In this document: positions 26,536 to 35,159 of the stretch, in pieces | Layout: each line of letters begins with the position of its first letter | How positions within the stretch are numbered: position 1 is the stretch's first letter | Source of the DNA: Cryomorphaceae bacterium | GTDB lineage: Bacteria > Bacteroidota > Bacteroidia > Flavobacteriales > Schleiferiaceae | Assembly: GCA_011525035.1 (NCBI GenBank) | Contig: WTIZ01000066.1 | Coordinates: 59,116-113,295, forward strand | Length of the DNA stretch: 54,180 bases | Direction of reading: 5' to 3' | The notes under the pieces: model-generated | Database searches by the model: none | Told to the model about the DNA's origin: nothing | The model's input: only the letters and a program-made list of their open reading frames with translations | Made by a program: the position numbers and the translations under genes

Positions 26536-29301
26536 ATGACCGAATTCATAGAAATTAAGCGCGCCGCGGTACACAACCTTAAAGAAGTTAGTGTAGATAT
26601 TCCTAGAAATCAGTTGGTTGTTATTACCGGAGTGAGCGGGTCGGGAAAAAGCTCCCTTGCCTTCGACACCCTATTTGCGGAAGGTCAACGCCGCTATGTG
26701 GAGAGTCTGAGCTCCTATGCACGCCAGTTCTTGGGAAAATTAGACAAGCCGAAAGTAGAATACATTAAGGGGATTCCACCGGCTGTAGCGATACAGCAGA
26801 AGGTGAGTAGCAAAAACCCTAGATCGACTGTTGGTACCACTACAGAAATTTACGATTACCTCAAGCTGCTTTATGCGCGAGTTGGACGAACCTACAGTCC
26901 AGTTTCTGGGGAAGAAGTAAAGCGCCATCAGGTCGAAGACGTCATCGACTTCATTGATACCAAAGAAGAAGGCACGCGCTTTTTAATCGTTGCTCCTGTT
27001 ACCTACAGCGACAGAACCGCTATCCAACATTTGACCATTTTAGCTTCACAAGGATTTGCAAGAATGCTTGTAGACGGGGCAATAGAGCGCATTGAGGACG
27101 TTATTGAAGCGGGCACCTATGATGACAAAGTAATTTCACTCGTCGTAGATCGTGCCGTCGTGCGTCGCGGTGACCAAGAAAACATTCATCGACTACAAGA
27201 TTCCATACAAACTGCCTTTTACGAGGGGCGAGGAAGCTGTTTGATTGACTTTATGGACGAACAGCCTCCCGTTGAATTCAATAACCTTTTCGAGTTAGAC
27301 GGTATGGCGTTTACTGAGCCTTCCGTGCACTTGTTCAGTTTTAACAACCCTGTGGGTGCTTGTCCAACCTGTGAGGGATTCGGCAGCATCATGGGCGTGG
27401 ATGAAGACCTAGTCATACCCAACCAGACATTAAGTATCTATGAAGGTGCTGTAGCCCCTTGGAAGGGCGAGACCATGGGAAAATGGAAGAACAAGTTTAT
27501 TCTCGCTGCGAGTGAAATAGGTTTTCCGGTACACCGACCGTATATGGACCTCACCGACGAAGAAAAAGAGGTGCTTTGGGAAGGTGGTAAAGGATTTAAA
27601 GGGATCAATGCGTTCTTTAAACATCTGGAAAGTAAGAAGTATAAAATCCAGTTCCGAGTTATGCTTAGCCGTTATCGCGGGCGTACAAAGTGTACTACGT
27701 GTAAGGGAAAGCGTCTCAAACCTGAAGCTGGTTATGTGAAAATTGGTGGTGTAGCCCTGCACGAACTTGTAGAGTTACCGCTAAATAAATTGGCCGATTT
27801 CTTCAAAAATCTCAACCTGGACGAGCGAGAGGCGGAGATTGCGAAACGACTACTTACCGAAATCACAACTCGTATCGACTTCTTGATGAATGTGGGCCTG
27901 TCCTACCTGACCTTGAACAGAACGAGCAACACCTTAAGTGGTGGAGAAAGCCAAAGGATACAACTGGCTACATCGTTAGGTTCCGCATTGGTTGGTTCGC
28001 TATACATCTTGGACGAGCCTTCCATCGGATTACACCCTTACGATGCCGAGCAACTAATCAAAGTCATCCAAGCCTTACGCGACAAAGGCAATACAGTGGT
28101 AGTTGTAGAACACGAAGAAGCCTTCATGCATGCCGCTGATTACCTTATTGATATCGGTCCAGCAGCAGGGAATTTAGGTGGAGAAATCGTTGCAGCAGGC
28201 CTGCCAGATGCTGTTTTAGCGCACGAAAGCAGCTTAACAGCGGGTTACTTGAGCGGAAGAATGGAAATTCCACAGCCCAAAGAATTGCGTAAAGCCACCG
28301 GTCATATTCGTTTAGAAGGCGTGCGACAGCACAACCTTAAAGGATTTGACGTCGACATACCGCTTGGTGTTTTCTCTGTAGTAGCTGGAGTAAGCGGATC
28401 TGGGAAAAGTACACTTATCAAGAAAATACTTTACCCTGCTTTAAAGAAGCATTTGGAGCACGTAGGTGAACGCCCAGGGCTACACAAAGCCCTTACTGGC
28501 GATTTAAACAAGATTGCCCACGTAGAAATGGTGGACCAAAACCCTATTGGTAAGTCTTCCCGTTCGAATCCTGTAACCTACCTAAAAGCCTACGACGACA
28601 TTCGTAACCTCTATGCTGCTAACGAGCTTTCAAAAGTGCGCGGTTACAAGGCCAAACACTTCAGTTTCAATACCGACGGTGGTCGTTGTGATACGTGTAA
28701 AGGAGAAGGTGAGGTCACCATAGAAATGCAGTTCATGGCGGATGTTCACCTTCCATGTGAAGATTGTAATGGACACCGATTCAAGGCTGAAATCTTGGAA
28801 GTCAAAATCCACGACAAAAGCATCTCGGACATACTCGAATGCACTATTGATGAGGCTATTGAATTCTTCAGAAGCATTAAGCAGACAAAAATTGCTAATA
28901 AACTTCAACCCTTGCAAGATGTAGGTCTTGGTTATGCAGCCGTTGGACAAAGCAGCTCCACACTTAGTGGTGGTGAAGCCCAGCGTGTGAAATTGGCCTA
29001 CTTCCTCTCCAAAGGGGATAAAGCAGGTAAAACGTTGTTCCTCTTCGATGAGCCTACAACTGGGCTGCACTTTGATGATGTTAAGAAACTTCTCGTGGCG
29101 CTAAATGCATTGGTGGATATGGGACATACTGTATTGGTGATTGAACACGATCTCGATGTAATCGAACGTGCGGACCATTTAATTGAAATAGGCCCAAAAG
29201 GTGGTGAAGAAGGCGGTGAACTATTATTTACTGGAGCACCCGCAAATATCTCTTCAGTTCAAAACAGCCCTACTGCCCACTCGATTTCGAGTAAAAAATA
29301 G
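26536..29301 (+). CDS. uvrA: Excinuclease ABC subunit A
   Basis: The damage-sensing ATPase of nucleotide excision repair, which loads UvrB at lesions. The 921-residue protein has two ABC modules: Walker A GVSGSGKSS near 32 and GVSGSGKST near 618, and signatures LSGGESQR near 469 and LSGGEAQR near 810. Zinc cysteines are visible in CPTCEGFGS (~275), CTTCKGKRL (~385), CDTCKGEGE (~716) and LPCEDCNGHRF. The start is set by the promoter box and by the usual MTEFIEIKRAAVHNLK opening. UvrB and UvrC are not in the window. Confidence 0.97.
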   Translation: MTEFIEIKRAAVHNLKEVSVDIPRNQLVVITGVSGSGKSSLAFDTLFAEGQRRYVESLSSYARQFLGKLDKPKVEYIKGIPPAVAIQQKVSSKNPRSTVGTTTEIYDYLKLLYARVGRTYSPVSGEEVKRHQVEDVIDFIDTKEEGTRFLIVAPVTYSDRTAIQHLTILASQGFARMLVDGAIERIEDVIEAGTYDDKVISLVVDRAVVRRGDQENIHRLQDSIQTAFYEGRGSCLIDFMDEQPPVEFNNLFELDGMAFTEPSVHLFSFNNPVGACPTCEGFGSIMGVDEDLVIPNQTLSIYEGAVAPWKGETMGKWKNKFILAASEIGFPVHRPYMDLTDEEKEVLWEGGKGFKGINAFFKHLESKKYKIQFRVMLSRYRGRTKCTTCKGKRLKPEAGYVKIGGVALHELVELPLNKLADFFKNLNLDEREAEIAKRLLTEITTRIDFLMNVGLSYLTLNRTSNTLSGGESQRIQLATSLGSALVGSLYILDEPSIGLHPYDAEQLIKVIQALRDKGNTVVVVEHEEAFMHAADYLIDIGPAAGNLGGEIVAAGLPDAVLAHESSLTAGYLSGRMEIPQPKELRKATGHIRLEGVRQHNLKGFDVDIPLGVFSVVAGVSGSGKSTLIKKILYPALKKHLEHVGERPGLHKALTGDLNKIAHVEMVDQNPIGKSSRSNPVTYLKAYDDIRNLYAANELSKVRGYKAKHFSFNTDGGRCDTCKGEGEVTIEMQFMADVHLPCEDCNGHRFKAEILEVKIHDKSISDILECTIDEAIEFFRSIKQTKIANKLQPLQDVGLGYAAVGQSSSTLSGGEAQRVKLAYFLSKGDKAGKTLFLFDEPTTGLHFDDVKKLLVALNALVDMGHTVLVIEHDLDVIERADHLIEIGPKGGEEGGELLFTGAPANISSVQNSPTAHSISSKK

Positions 29302-29305
29302 ACTA

Positions 29306-29319
29306 GTCTCATTTGAGAC
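29306..29319. repeat. Palindrome GTCTCATTTGAGAC, copy 1
   Basis: A perfect inverted repeat of GTCTCA around TT. It is the exact reverse complement of the copy at 30739-30752, and the two flank the SpoU/SUI1 pair. Confidence 0.7.
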
Positions 29320-29413
29320 ATATGCTAGTTGTTCTTAGACGTAGGAAATGCTCATTTTTCACTTTGAGACCTTGAGCAGCACGTTGTTACGAACATAAAT
29401 CGTGCTTGAGAGT

Positions 29414-29421
29414 TATCTTTG
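29414..29421 (+). promoter_or_regulatory. -7 box for the candidate small RNA
   Basis: TATCTTTG matches TAnnTTTG exactly. No -33 TTG is visible at the expected distance. Confidence 0.45.
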
Positions 29422-29425
29422 TAGT

Positions 29426-29495
29426 ATACCTTAATAAGGTAGCTTAGGTTTATTGGTTTGGTGAATGGTCCGCTCTGCGGGCCATTCTATTTTTA
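29426..29495 (+). ncRNA. Candidate small RNA between uvrA and the SpoU gene
   Basis: A predicted ~70-base transcript that starts just after the -7 box at 29414-29421. It contains a 6-base-pair hairpin (29427-29441) and a U-rich single-stranded stretch, and ends in an 11-base-pair GC-rich terminator hairpin with TATTTTT. No known RNA family is recognised. The alternative is a plain uvrA terminator with a chance promoter match. Confidence 0.45.
29463..29495 (+). terminator. Intrinsic terminator, plus strand
   Basis: GAATGGTCCGC pairs with GCGGGCCATTC (one G-U pair) around TCT, followed by TATTTTT. It ends nine bases before the convergent SpoU gene. On the minus strand no T run follows, so it serves uvrA or the candidate RNA. 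Confidence 0.85.
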
Positions 29496-29503
29496 GCCAA
29501 TTC

Positions 29504-30289
29504 CTATTGTTGACTCTTCCAGTGGTACATCAGTACTGCCGCACTCACACTAACATTTAGAGAATCTATTGCATCACCAGCCATTGGGATGATTACATTT
29601 TCATCAGCAGCGGCATTCCACGATTCACTTAATCCACCAGCTTCCTCTCCAAGTACGATAGCGCACTTTTCAGACCATTGCACATCAAACATTGACGTTG
29701 CATTATCATGTAAGTAGGTAATATATATGGACATACCTAATGACTTTAATGCTGGGATCAACTCCTTGCTAGTTGCCGAGATAATGGGCACTTCGAAAAG
29801 CGCTCCTGTGGCATTGCGAATAACGTTTGGACTAAATGGGTCGAGCGGCGCATCGGCAAGAACAACAGCATCTACACCAGCAGCACAGGCTGTTCGGAGT
29901 ACAGCGCCTAGATTGCCCGGTTTTTCTATTCCTTCTAAAATTAACAGACACCTAGCCTCTTCCACGACGGAACGCTGCTGCTCCAGCCCAATTTCTGGGA
30001 CTTTAAATACCGCAACAGCAAATTCTGTAGTATTTCGGTAAGCAATCTTATTGAAGACCTTAGGTGCTGCTAGATAATAACCTGGGAAGGCCATGGTATT
30101 CAAGGGAACATCACTCCCATCCAGCTGCCAGAGCTCTATAGGTTCCCAGCCACAAGCCAAGGCTCTATTTATTTCACGAGCACCCTCTACGACACAAACC
30201 CCACGCGATTTACGTTCTTTTGATTTAGTGAGTAATTGGACAATGTCCTTTACTTTTGGATTCGCAGTACTCGTTATTACTAAGCTCAT
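29504..30289 (-). CDS. TrmH/SpoU-family RNA 2'-O-methyltransferase
   Basis: A 261-residue SPOUT methyltransferase that puts a 2'-O-methyl group on a tRNA or rRNA nucleotide using SAM. An N-terminal substrate-binding domain (~1-100) includes KSRGVCVVEGAREINRAL. The trefoil-knot domain has motif 1 EGIEKPGNLGAVLRTACAAG, motif 2 IVLGEEAGGLSESW and motif 3 IPMAGDAIDSLNVSVSAAVL. The exact target (for example an rRNA G or tRNA position) cannot be told. The start is the ATG at 30289; a longer frame would run across the divergent SUI1 gene. The two starts are four bases apart. Confidence 0.92.
   Translation of the reverse strand: MSLVITSTANPKVKDIVQLLTKSKERKSRGVCVVEGAREINRALACGWEPIELWQLDGSDVPLNTMAFPGYYLAAPKVFNKIAYRNTTEFAVAVFKVPEIGLEQQRSVVEEARCLLILEGIEKPGNLGAVLRTACAAGVDAVVLADAPLDPFSPNVIRNATGALFEVPIISATSKELIPALKSLGMSIYITYLHDNATSMFDVQWSEKCAIVLGEEAGGLSESWNAAADENVIIPMAGDAIDSLNVSVSAAVLMYHWKSQQ
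30251..30258 (+). promoter_or_regulatory. -7 box for the SUI1 gene
   Basis: TACTTTTG matches TAnnTTTG, 35 bases before the ATG at 30294 and inside the first codons of the divergent methyltransferase gene. Confidence 0.45.
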
Positions 30290-30293
30290 AATT

Positions 30294-30653
30294 ATGGCAA
30301 AAAAGAATAAACCAAAGAAAATCAATTTAGAGGACTTGGGCGGCTTTGTATTTAGCACAAATCCTGATTTCGATTACGAGCAAAATAATGAGGTGGAATC
30401 TGTAAGTCCTTCAGACCAATTGCTCGAGCTTCACTTCGAAAAAAAAGGTCGCGGCGGCAAGCAAGTAGTGATTATTCGCGGTTTTGAAGGACCCGATGAG
30501 GAGCTTGCTGCGTTGGGTAAGAAATTAAAACAAACCTGCGGCGTAGGCGGCAGTGCTAAGCATGGAGAGATCATTCTCCAGGGAAATGTCCGAGACAAAG
30601 CGCGCGCATTTCTTGAAAAAGAAGGCTTTAAAACCAAGCGAATAGGCGGGTAA
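30294..30653 (+). CDS. SUI1/eIF1-like translation factor (YciH family)
   Basis: A 119-residue protein with an N-terminal linker (residues 1-45, KNKPKKINLEDLGGFVFST) and a C-terminal SUI1 domain: RGGKQVVIIRGFEG near 60, LKQTCGVGGSAKHGEIILQG near 80-100 and FLEKEGFKTKRIGG at the end. In eukaryotes eIF1 checks start-codon recognition; bacterial YciH is thought to act on initiation or stress-time translation. The gene is divergent from an RNA methyltransferase, which puts two translation-related functions together. The ATG at 30294 is chosen over an upstream frame that lies entirely antisense to that gene. Confidence 0.93.
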   Translation: MAKKNKPKKINLEDLGGFVFSTNPDFDYEQNNEVESVSPSDQLLELHFEKKGRGGKQVVIIRGFEGPDEELAALGKKLKQTCGVGGSAKHGEIILQGNVRDKARAFLEKEGFKTKRIGG

Positions 30654-30738
30654 TTCTGCTCAACAATGCTCAGAATGCCTCGCACCCTCAATAAGTGTTT
30701 TTACTTAAAATCTAGAATAAAGGACCGACCACAAATCT

Positions 30739-30752
30739 GTCTCAAATGAGAC
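30739..30752. repeat. Palindrome GTCTCAAATGAGAC, copy 2
   Basis: The reverse complement of copy 1 at 29306-29319. It lies between the SUI1 gene and the end of bshA. Confidence 0.7.
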
Positions 30753-30761
30753 TTTTGAACA

Positions 30762-31916
30762 TCAAGCCGTCCAGTTGTTCTCTTTCCCTTCACGGATCGT
30801 TGCTAATGCTCGCTCGTAGATCGCCTCGTACTTCGGTACCACAGCATCTATGGAAAATTCTTGGGCACGACGATAGGCATTGGCTTTAAACTCTCTGTGA
30901 AGCTTTGGATTTTGCAATAGCGTCAAACTGTGTTCTGCCATCGTCTCTACATCTCCAATAGTCGCCAAGAAACCCGTCTCACCGTGCACATTAACTTCGC
31001 TGATACCACCTGCATTCGAACTAATGACCGGAACTTTCGCAGCCATAGCTTCTAGGGCCACCAAACCAAAGCTTTCTGTGGATGAAGTCAATAAGAACAA
31101 ATCCGACATGCATAGCAACCTACGTATTTCCGAGGTCTTTCCTAAGAATTTTACTTTAGAATAGATGCCTAAATCTTTGGCCTGTTGTTCCGCCTTTTCG
31201 CGCTCTGGACCCTCACCGATCATCAATAAAATGGCATCTTCTTTCTGCTGTATGCGGAAGAAAATCTCGATGATATCTGGAATGCGTTTTACCGGACGCA
31301 TGTTTGATATGTGTGAAATAACTTTCTCCCCGTTGGGTGCAATCTGGGATTTAATACAAGGCCCGTCCATATTATACAGATCAAGATCAACGAAGTTGGG
31401 GACAACTTCGATGTCTTTCTTGATGACAAATGAACTCAAAGTATCTTCCTTCAAGCTCTGGCTCACCGAAGTAACGATATCGCTCTTGTTGATGGAGAAG
31501 GTCACAGCTGGCTTGTACGATGGATTCTTACCCACCAAAGTGATATCCGTACCGTGAAGTGTCGTCACTACAGGGATGTAGATTCGTTTCTCTAACAAAA
31601 TTTTCTTGGCCATATACGCCGCGTAGGCATGCGGAATAGCATAATGAACATGAAGTATATCGATGCCCTCAGTGAGCACCGTGTCCACCATTTTGGAACT
31701 TAGCGCAAGCTCATAAGGCTGGTATTCAAACAACGGGTAATCGTGCACATTCACTTCGTGGTAATAGATGTTCGGCTCGAGAATATCCAAACGAACGGGC
31801 TGGCTGTAGGTAATAAAATGAACTTCATGGCCCTTTTTGGCCATCTGAATACCAAGTTCAGTTGCGACCACCCCAGAGCCGCCGAATGTGGGGTAACATA
31901 CGACACCTATTTTCAT
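30762..31916 (-). CDS. bshA: N-acetyl-alpha-D-glucosaminyl L-malate synthase
   Basis: The first enzyme of bacillithiol synthesis, joining N-acetylglucosamine from UDP-GlcNAc to L-malate. The 384-residue GT4 glycosyltransferase opens MKIGVVCYPTFGGSGVVATELG, a BshA hallmark, followed by HVHYAIPHAYAAYMAK and the C-terminal GPEREKAEQQAKDLG and ESFGLVALEAMAAKVPVISS donor-binding segments. The BshB deacetylase and BshC ligase are not in the window. The gene follows the GH3/beta-lactamase fusion after 15 bases on the same strand and is likely its cotranscribed partner. Confidence 0.94.
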   Translation of the reverse strand: MKIGVVCYPTFGGSGVVATELGIQMAKKGHEVHFITYSQPVRLDILEPNIYYHEVNVHDYPLFEYQPYELALSSKMVDTVLTEGIDILHVHYAIPHAYAAYMAKKILLEKRIYIPVVTTLHGTDITLVGKNPSYKPAVTFSINKSDIVTSVSQSLKEDTLSSFVIKKDIEVVPNFVDLDLYNMDGPCIKSQIAPNGEKVISHISNMRPVKRIPDIIEIFFRIQQKEDAILLMIGEGPEREKAEQQAKDLGIYSKVKFLGKTSEIRRLLCMSDLFLLTSSTESFGLVALEAMAAKVPVISSNAGGISEVNVHGETGFLATIGDVETMAEHSLTLLQNPKLHREFKANAYRRAQEFSIDAVVPKYEAIYERALATIREGKENNWTA

Positions 31917-31931
31917 GCACTAAAAATACTT

Positions 31932-34826
31932 TTAATTCAACGACTCATAAAGAGCCGCTTGAATATTTGTCCGGATATCGTATTTGCTCAACTTCCAGTT
32001 CTCCATATCTGGGTACGTTCTATTGCTCAAAAAGATATAGAGAAGCTCCTCCTCAGGATCCATCCAAACCATTGTACCTGTAAAACCGGTATGACCAAAA
32101 CTTTGTTTAGAAGCGCAGGTACAACTAGGGCCTGGTCCATCGTCCAACTGCGGACGGTCAAAACCCAATCCCCGTCGATTCTTTAATTCACAAAAGGCAC
32201 AAGCGGTGAACTTCTCAATGGTCCCTTTTTCGAGATACTTTACACCTCCATATTCACCACCCCATAGGTACATCTGCATCATTTTAGCCAACGAATTCGC
32301 ATTTGAGAATAGGCCTGCATGACCAGCGACTCCGCCCATCATTGCCGCACCCATGTCATGGACATTGCCGTGCACTGTTGTATTTCGCCAATACCCGTCT
32401 TCTTCAGTAGGCACTATTTCCTCCAAGCTAAATCCTTTTTCCAAAGGCCTGTAGGTCAATCTCGAAGCTCCCAAGGGTGCATAGAACGTGGTCTGTACCC
32501 ACGTATCTAGGGGTTCGTTGTTTCGTTTCTCCAGCATGCGCTGAAACAAGTAATAGCCCAAATCTGAATAGCGGTAGTCGTTGCCCTTGAGTTCACTTTG
32601 CTCCAACATGGCATACATGGTATCGCGAATTTCCGGGCGCAGGTAAAGCTCTTCCGTAACCTTGATAGCACCTGGTGTATTACTACTCACGTACCAAAAT
32701 GCCTTGGCAGAATCGGTCTCGATGGTTCGTAAATAATACGGGATCCAAGCAGGCAAACCGCTCTGATGTGCCAACACATCTTCTAACACTAGATTACCTT
32801 TATCTGAAGTGGCCAACTCTGGCAATTGTTGCCCCACAGTGCTCTCTAAAAGCAGTGGTTGTTTCTCGTACCAATTCATCACTCCAGGCAAGGTGGCCGT
32901 GATTTTAGTGACCGAGGCCAGGTCGTAGAGGTCCGTCCAATCAACGGCTTTTTTTTTATCGTAACTGTGGTGTCCAAAAGACTTATCATAAATCACAGTA
33001 CCGCCTCGTGCTACCAATATCTGCCCTCCGGGCGTTGCCTCTTTTGAAATGGCAAATTCCATGATAGAATCTACCTTAAGCAACTGCTCGCTAAGAACGC
33101 CAACTTCCGAAGGTAGACCATAACCGAGTCGCTTTATACGCTCACTCTTGAGACCGCTGCCTTGAGCGCCCCAACCACCAAGTTCGACCGGCAACTTGCC
33201 CTTCGTCCCACGAGCACCGAACAAGAATTGCGGTGCTAATTTCTGTGCAGCGGCATTGTTTTCATACATCACCAACACCTTTGTGTTTTCGCCCAATTCC
33301 GGATAGGTCAATAGTCCATAAGGATTGGCAAAATGCACTATGTAGAGGGGCTTTCCCGCAGCTTGTAATCCAGAAATCAATGCCTTTTCACTCGAGGTGA
33401 GCTTGTACCTGCGCCATGGATTTTTGGGGTCTTGGTGGAAACTTAGAACAATAGCCTCATGGCGCAACAGACCCTTTGGGGCGACGTTGATGAAGTGATC
33501 AAAGTTGGCGTAGCGATCGAGGTATTCGTTCAGCACGTTTACCTCAGGATTGGTCCCGATCGCAATGTGAGCGAATGTGCCCTCAACGCTTTGGATAGGG
33601 AAAGGTGCCGTTCCTTTGTCGAGTAAGGTAGTTGCATCGCGAACCAGTCGGAAAGTCAACTCTTCATTCGATGAAGTGGCATCGGGGTAGCGGGCAGATA
33701 ATTCACTAGATAGTGCACCGTCTTTGGCCCACGCCCAGTGCTGCCAGCTCGAAGAATTTTCTTTTGCTAAGAGAATGCGACGTACACGCTGATCGAGTTC
33801 CGCCTCGCTCAGTTCACCGCTTTCAAAGGCAGCGACGAGTTGTTTCGAAGCTTTAGGAACATCCATGGCAAAGAGTAAAATATCATTACCGGCTTTGAAT
33901 GCTTCAATTTCCAATTGGCCCACAGGAGCAAACTCACTAACCCCTTTCATATTCAGGGCATCTGTCAGTACCAAACCGTCATAGCCCCACTCCTTACGCA
34001 GTATATCATTAATAACCTTGGAGCTCAAGCTCGTTGGTTTGCCTGAAGGTTCTAAGGAAGGGATGTTCAAATGTGCCACCATGATGGAACCGATTCCGTT
34101 TTGAAGGGCCGATTTAAAGGGCACCCACTCTACCTCTTTTAACTCCTCGAGTGTTCTATCAACCACTGGCAGAGTCTTATGACTGTCCGATTGGGTATCG
34201 CCATGGCCCGGGAAATGTTTTCCACTCCCCAATACACCGGCCCCTTCCATACCGCGCGTCAAGGCGAGTCCTCTTTGGCTTACTTCAAAGGGATCTGATC
34301 CAAAAGAACGGGCTCCAATGATTGGATTCTTGGGATTGGTATTGACGTCTAGGACCGGAGAAAAACTCATATGAACGCCTGTTTTGTGACTTTCGTAGGC
34401 CAAAGCTGCACCCAGATCCTCCACTAAATCCATATCCTGCACCGCACCGACGGTGAGAGACGTTGGGAATTTATAGGCGCTATCCAAACGCATCGCTTGG
34501 CCCCATTCCGCATCCTGACCCACCAGTAAGGGAAGTTTTGAAGCCGCCTGTAAACGCTGAACCAATTTCTTTTGCCGCTCCGGACCGCCCTGCATCACAA
34601 TGATCCCGCCGATACCGAAATTCTCGACCAAGGATTCGAGGTAGGCTTGGTGCTTCTCATCTTTGTTGCTGTAGGCAGCGACCATGAATAATTGGCCTAC
34701 CTTCTCCTCTAAACTCATGGTTTCCAACAGACTATCCACCTTGCTAGCTGCGTCTAAAGACTGCGCCTGAACGGATAATGTAGGTAAGATGAGAACGAAA
34801 AAAAGGATATATAGATGACGCTTCAT
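31932..34826 (-). CDS. GH3 glycosidase (NagZ-like) fused to a serine beta-lactamase-like domain
   Basis: A 964-residue exported protein. After a signal peptide (MKRHLYILFFVLILPTLSVQAQ) comes a GH3 catalytic domain resembling beta-N-acetylglucosaminidase: VGQDAEWGQAMRL, KHFPGHGDTQSDSHKTLP (NagZ His/Asp loop) and VLTDALNMKGV with the nucleophile aspartate. A GH3 C-terminal-like linker follows. From ~620 there is a class C beta-lactamase-like domain with SVTK (catalytic Ser and Lys), YSD and the late HTG motif. It probably trims peptidoglycan fragments, cutting both glycan and peptide sides, in the periplasm or outer membrane. The ATG at 34826 is chosen because it starts the signal peptide. This fusion is known in Bacteroidota. 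Confidence 0.92.
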   Translation of the reverse strand: MKRHLYILFFVLILPTLSVQAQSLDAASKVDSLLETMSLEEKVGQLFMVAAYSNKDEKHQAYLESLVENFGIGGIIVMQGGPERQKKLVQRLQAASKLPLLVGQDAEWGQAMRLDSAYKFPTSLTVGAVQDMDLVEDLGAALAYESHKTGVHMSFSPVLDVNTNPKNPIIGARSFGSDPFEVSQRGLALTRGMEGAGVLGSGKHFPGHGDTQSDSHKTLPVVDRTLEELKEVEWVPFKSALQNGIGSIMVAHLNIPSLEPSGKPTSLSSKVINDILRKEWGYDGLVLTDALNMKGVSEFAPVGQLEIEAFKAGNDILLFAMDVPKASKQLVAAFESGELSEAELDQRVRRILLAKENSSSWQHWAWAKDGALSSELSARYPDATSSNEELTFRLVRDATTLLDKGTAPFPIQSVEGTFAHIAIGTNPEVNVLNEYLDRYANFDHFINVAPKGLLRHEAIVLSFHQDPKNPWRRYKLTSSEKALISGLQAAGKPLYIVHFANPYGLLTYPELGENTKVLVMYENNAAAQKLAPQFLFGARGTKGKLPVELGGWGAQGSGLKSERIKRLGYGLPSEVGVLSEQLLKVDSIMEFAISKEATPGGQILVARGGTVIYDKSFGHHSYDKKKAVDWTDLYDLASVTKITATLPGVMNWYEKQPLLLESTVGQQLPELATSDKGNLVLEDVLAHQSGLPAWIPYYLRTIETDSAKAFWYVSSNTPGAIKVTEELYLRPEIRDTMYAMLEQSELKGNDYRYSDLGYYLFQRMLEKRNNEPLDTWVQTTFYAPLGASRLTYRPLEKGFSLEEIVPTEEDGYWRNTTVHGNVHDMGAAMMGGVAGHAGLFSNANSLAKMMQMYLWGGEYGGVKYLEKGTIEKFTACAFCELKNRRGLGFDRPQLDDGPGPSCTCASKQSFGHTGFTGTMVWMDPEEELLYIFLSNRTYPDMENWKLSKYDIRTNIQAALYESLN

Positions 34827-34853
34827 AGAGTCGTAAAAATGGCTTGAGGTTAT

Positions 34854-34861
34854 TACCTTTG
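34854..34861 (+). promoter_or_regulatory. -7 box for the small membrane gene and mutL
   Basis: TACCTTTG is an exact TAnnTTTG and lies 22 bases before the ATG at 34884. Confidence 0.55.
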
Positions 34862-34883
34862 AGAAAGGAGAAGTTAAGACAAT

Positions 34884-35159
34884 ATGGGATTTTTCGCACG
34901 TAATCAACCTCGCGGTTTTCAACATCAGGCACGCTTTCACGACGAGCGGAAAGAGCGCTTGAAATTGTTGGAGCGTCCGGAAGGTGAAGACGAAATTCCC
35001 TTCGACAACAAAGAGAAGTACAGACAGCGTTTAAGAGACAACTGGGATTTACGCAGGGCTCAAAGTGCTGGAAAAAGCGACGGTTATGCCAAGCGCTTGT
35101 TGTACAGTCTCGCCTTCCTACTATTACTACTCTTTTTTGCCGCTAAATTCCTTTTATGA
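34884..35159 (+). CDS. Small C-tail-anchored membrane protein before mutL
   Basis: A 91-residue protein: a highly charged N-terminal ~65 residues (HDERKERLKLLERPEGEDE; NKEKYRQRLRDNWDLRRA), then one hydrophobic helix LLYSLAFLLLLLFFAAKFLL at the very C-terminus. This places the charged domain in the cytoplasm, anchored by its tail. I do not recognise the family. The ATGA overlap with mutL means the two are translationally coupled. Its role is unknown; the link to mismatch repair is only positional. Confidence 0.82.
   Translation: MGFFARNQPRGFQHQARFHDERKERLKLLERPEGEDEIPFDNKEKYRQRLRDNWDLRRAQSAGKSDGYAKRLLYSLAFLLLLLFFAAKFLL

Larger units (their letters stand above)
29302..29503 (+). other. Structured intergenic region after uvrA
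   Basis: Two hundred bases without an open frame but with five successive inverted repeats: ACTAG/CTAGT (29302-29329) enclosing GTCTCATTTGAGAC, TGCTCA/TGAGCA (29349-29378), AGCACG/CGTGCT (29378-29406), TACCTT/AAGGTA (29427-29441) and a terminator (29463-29487). An exact -7 box lies between the third and fourth. Confidence 0.6.

Noticed and set aside
28555-28575. GTTCGAATCC, resembling a tRNA T-arm
   Set aside because: It lies in frame within uvrA and has no acceptor stem, D-arm or anticodon arm around it.
30093-30293. N-terminal extension of the SUI1 gene by 67 codons
   Set aside because: This part is entirely antisense to the SpoU methyltransferase start region and unlike the family. The ATG at 30294 gives a normal protein.
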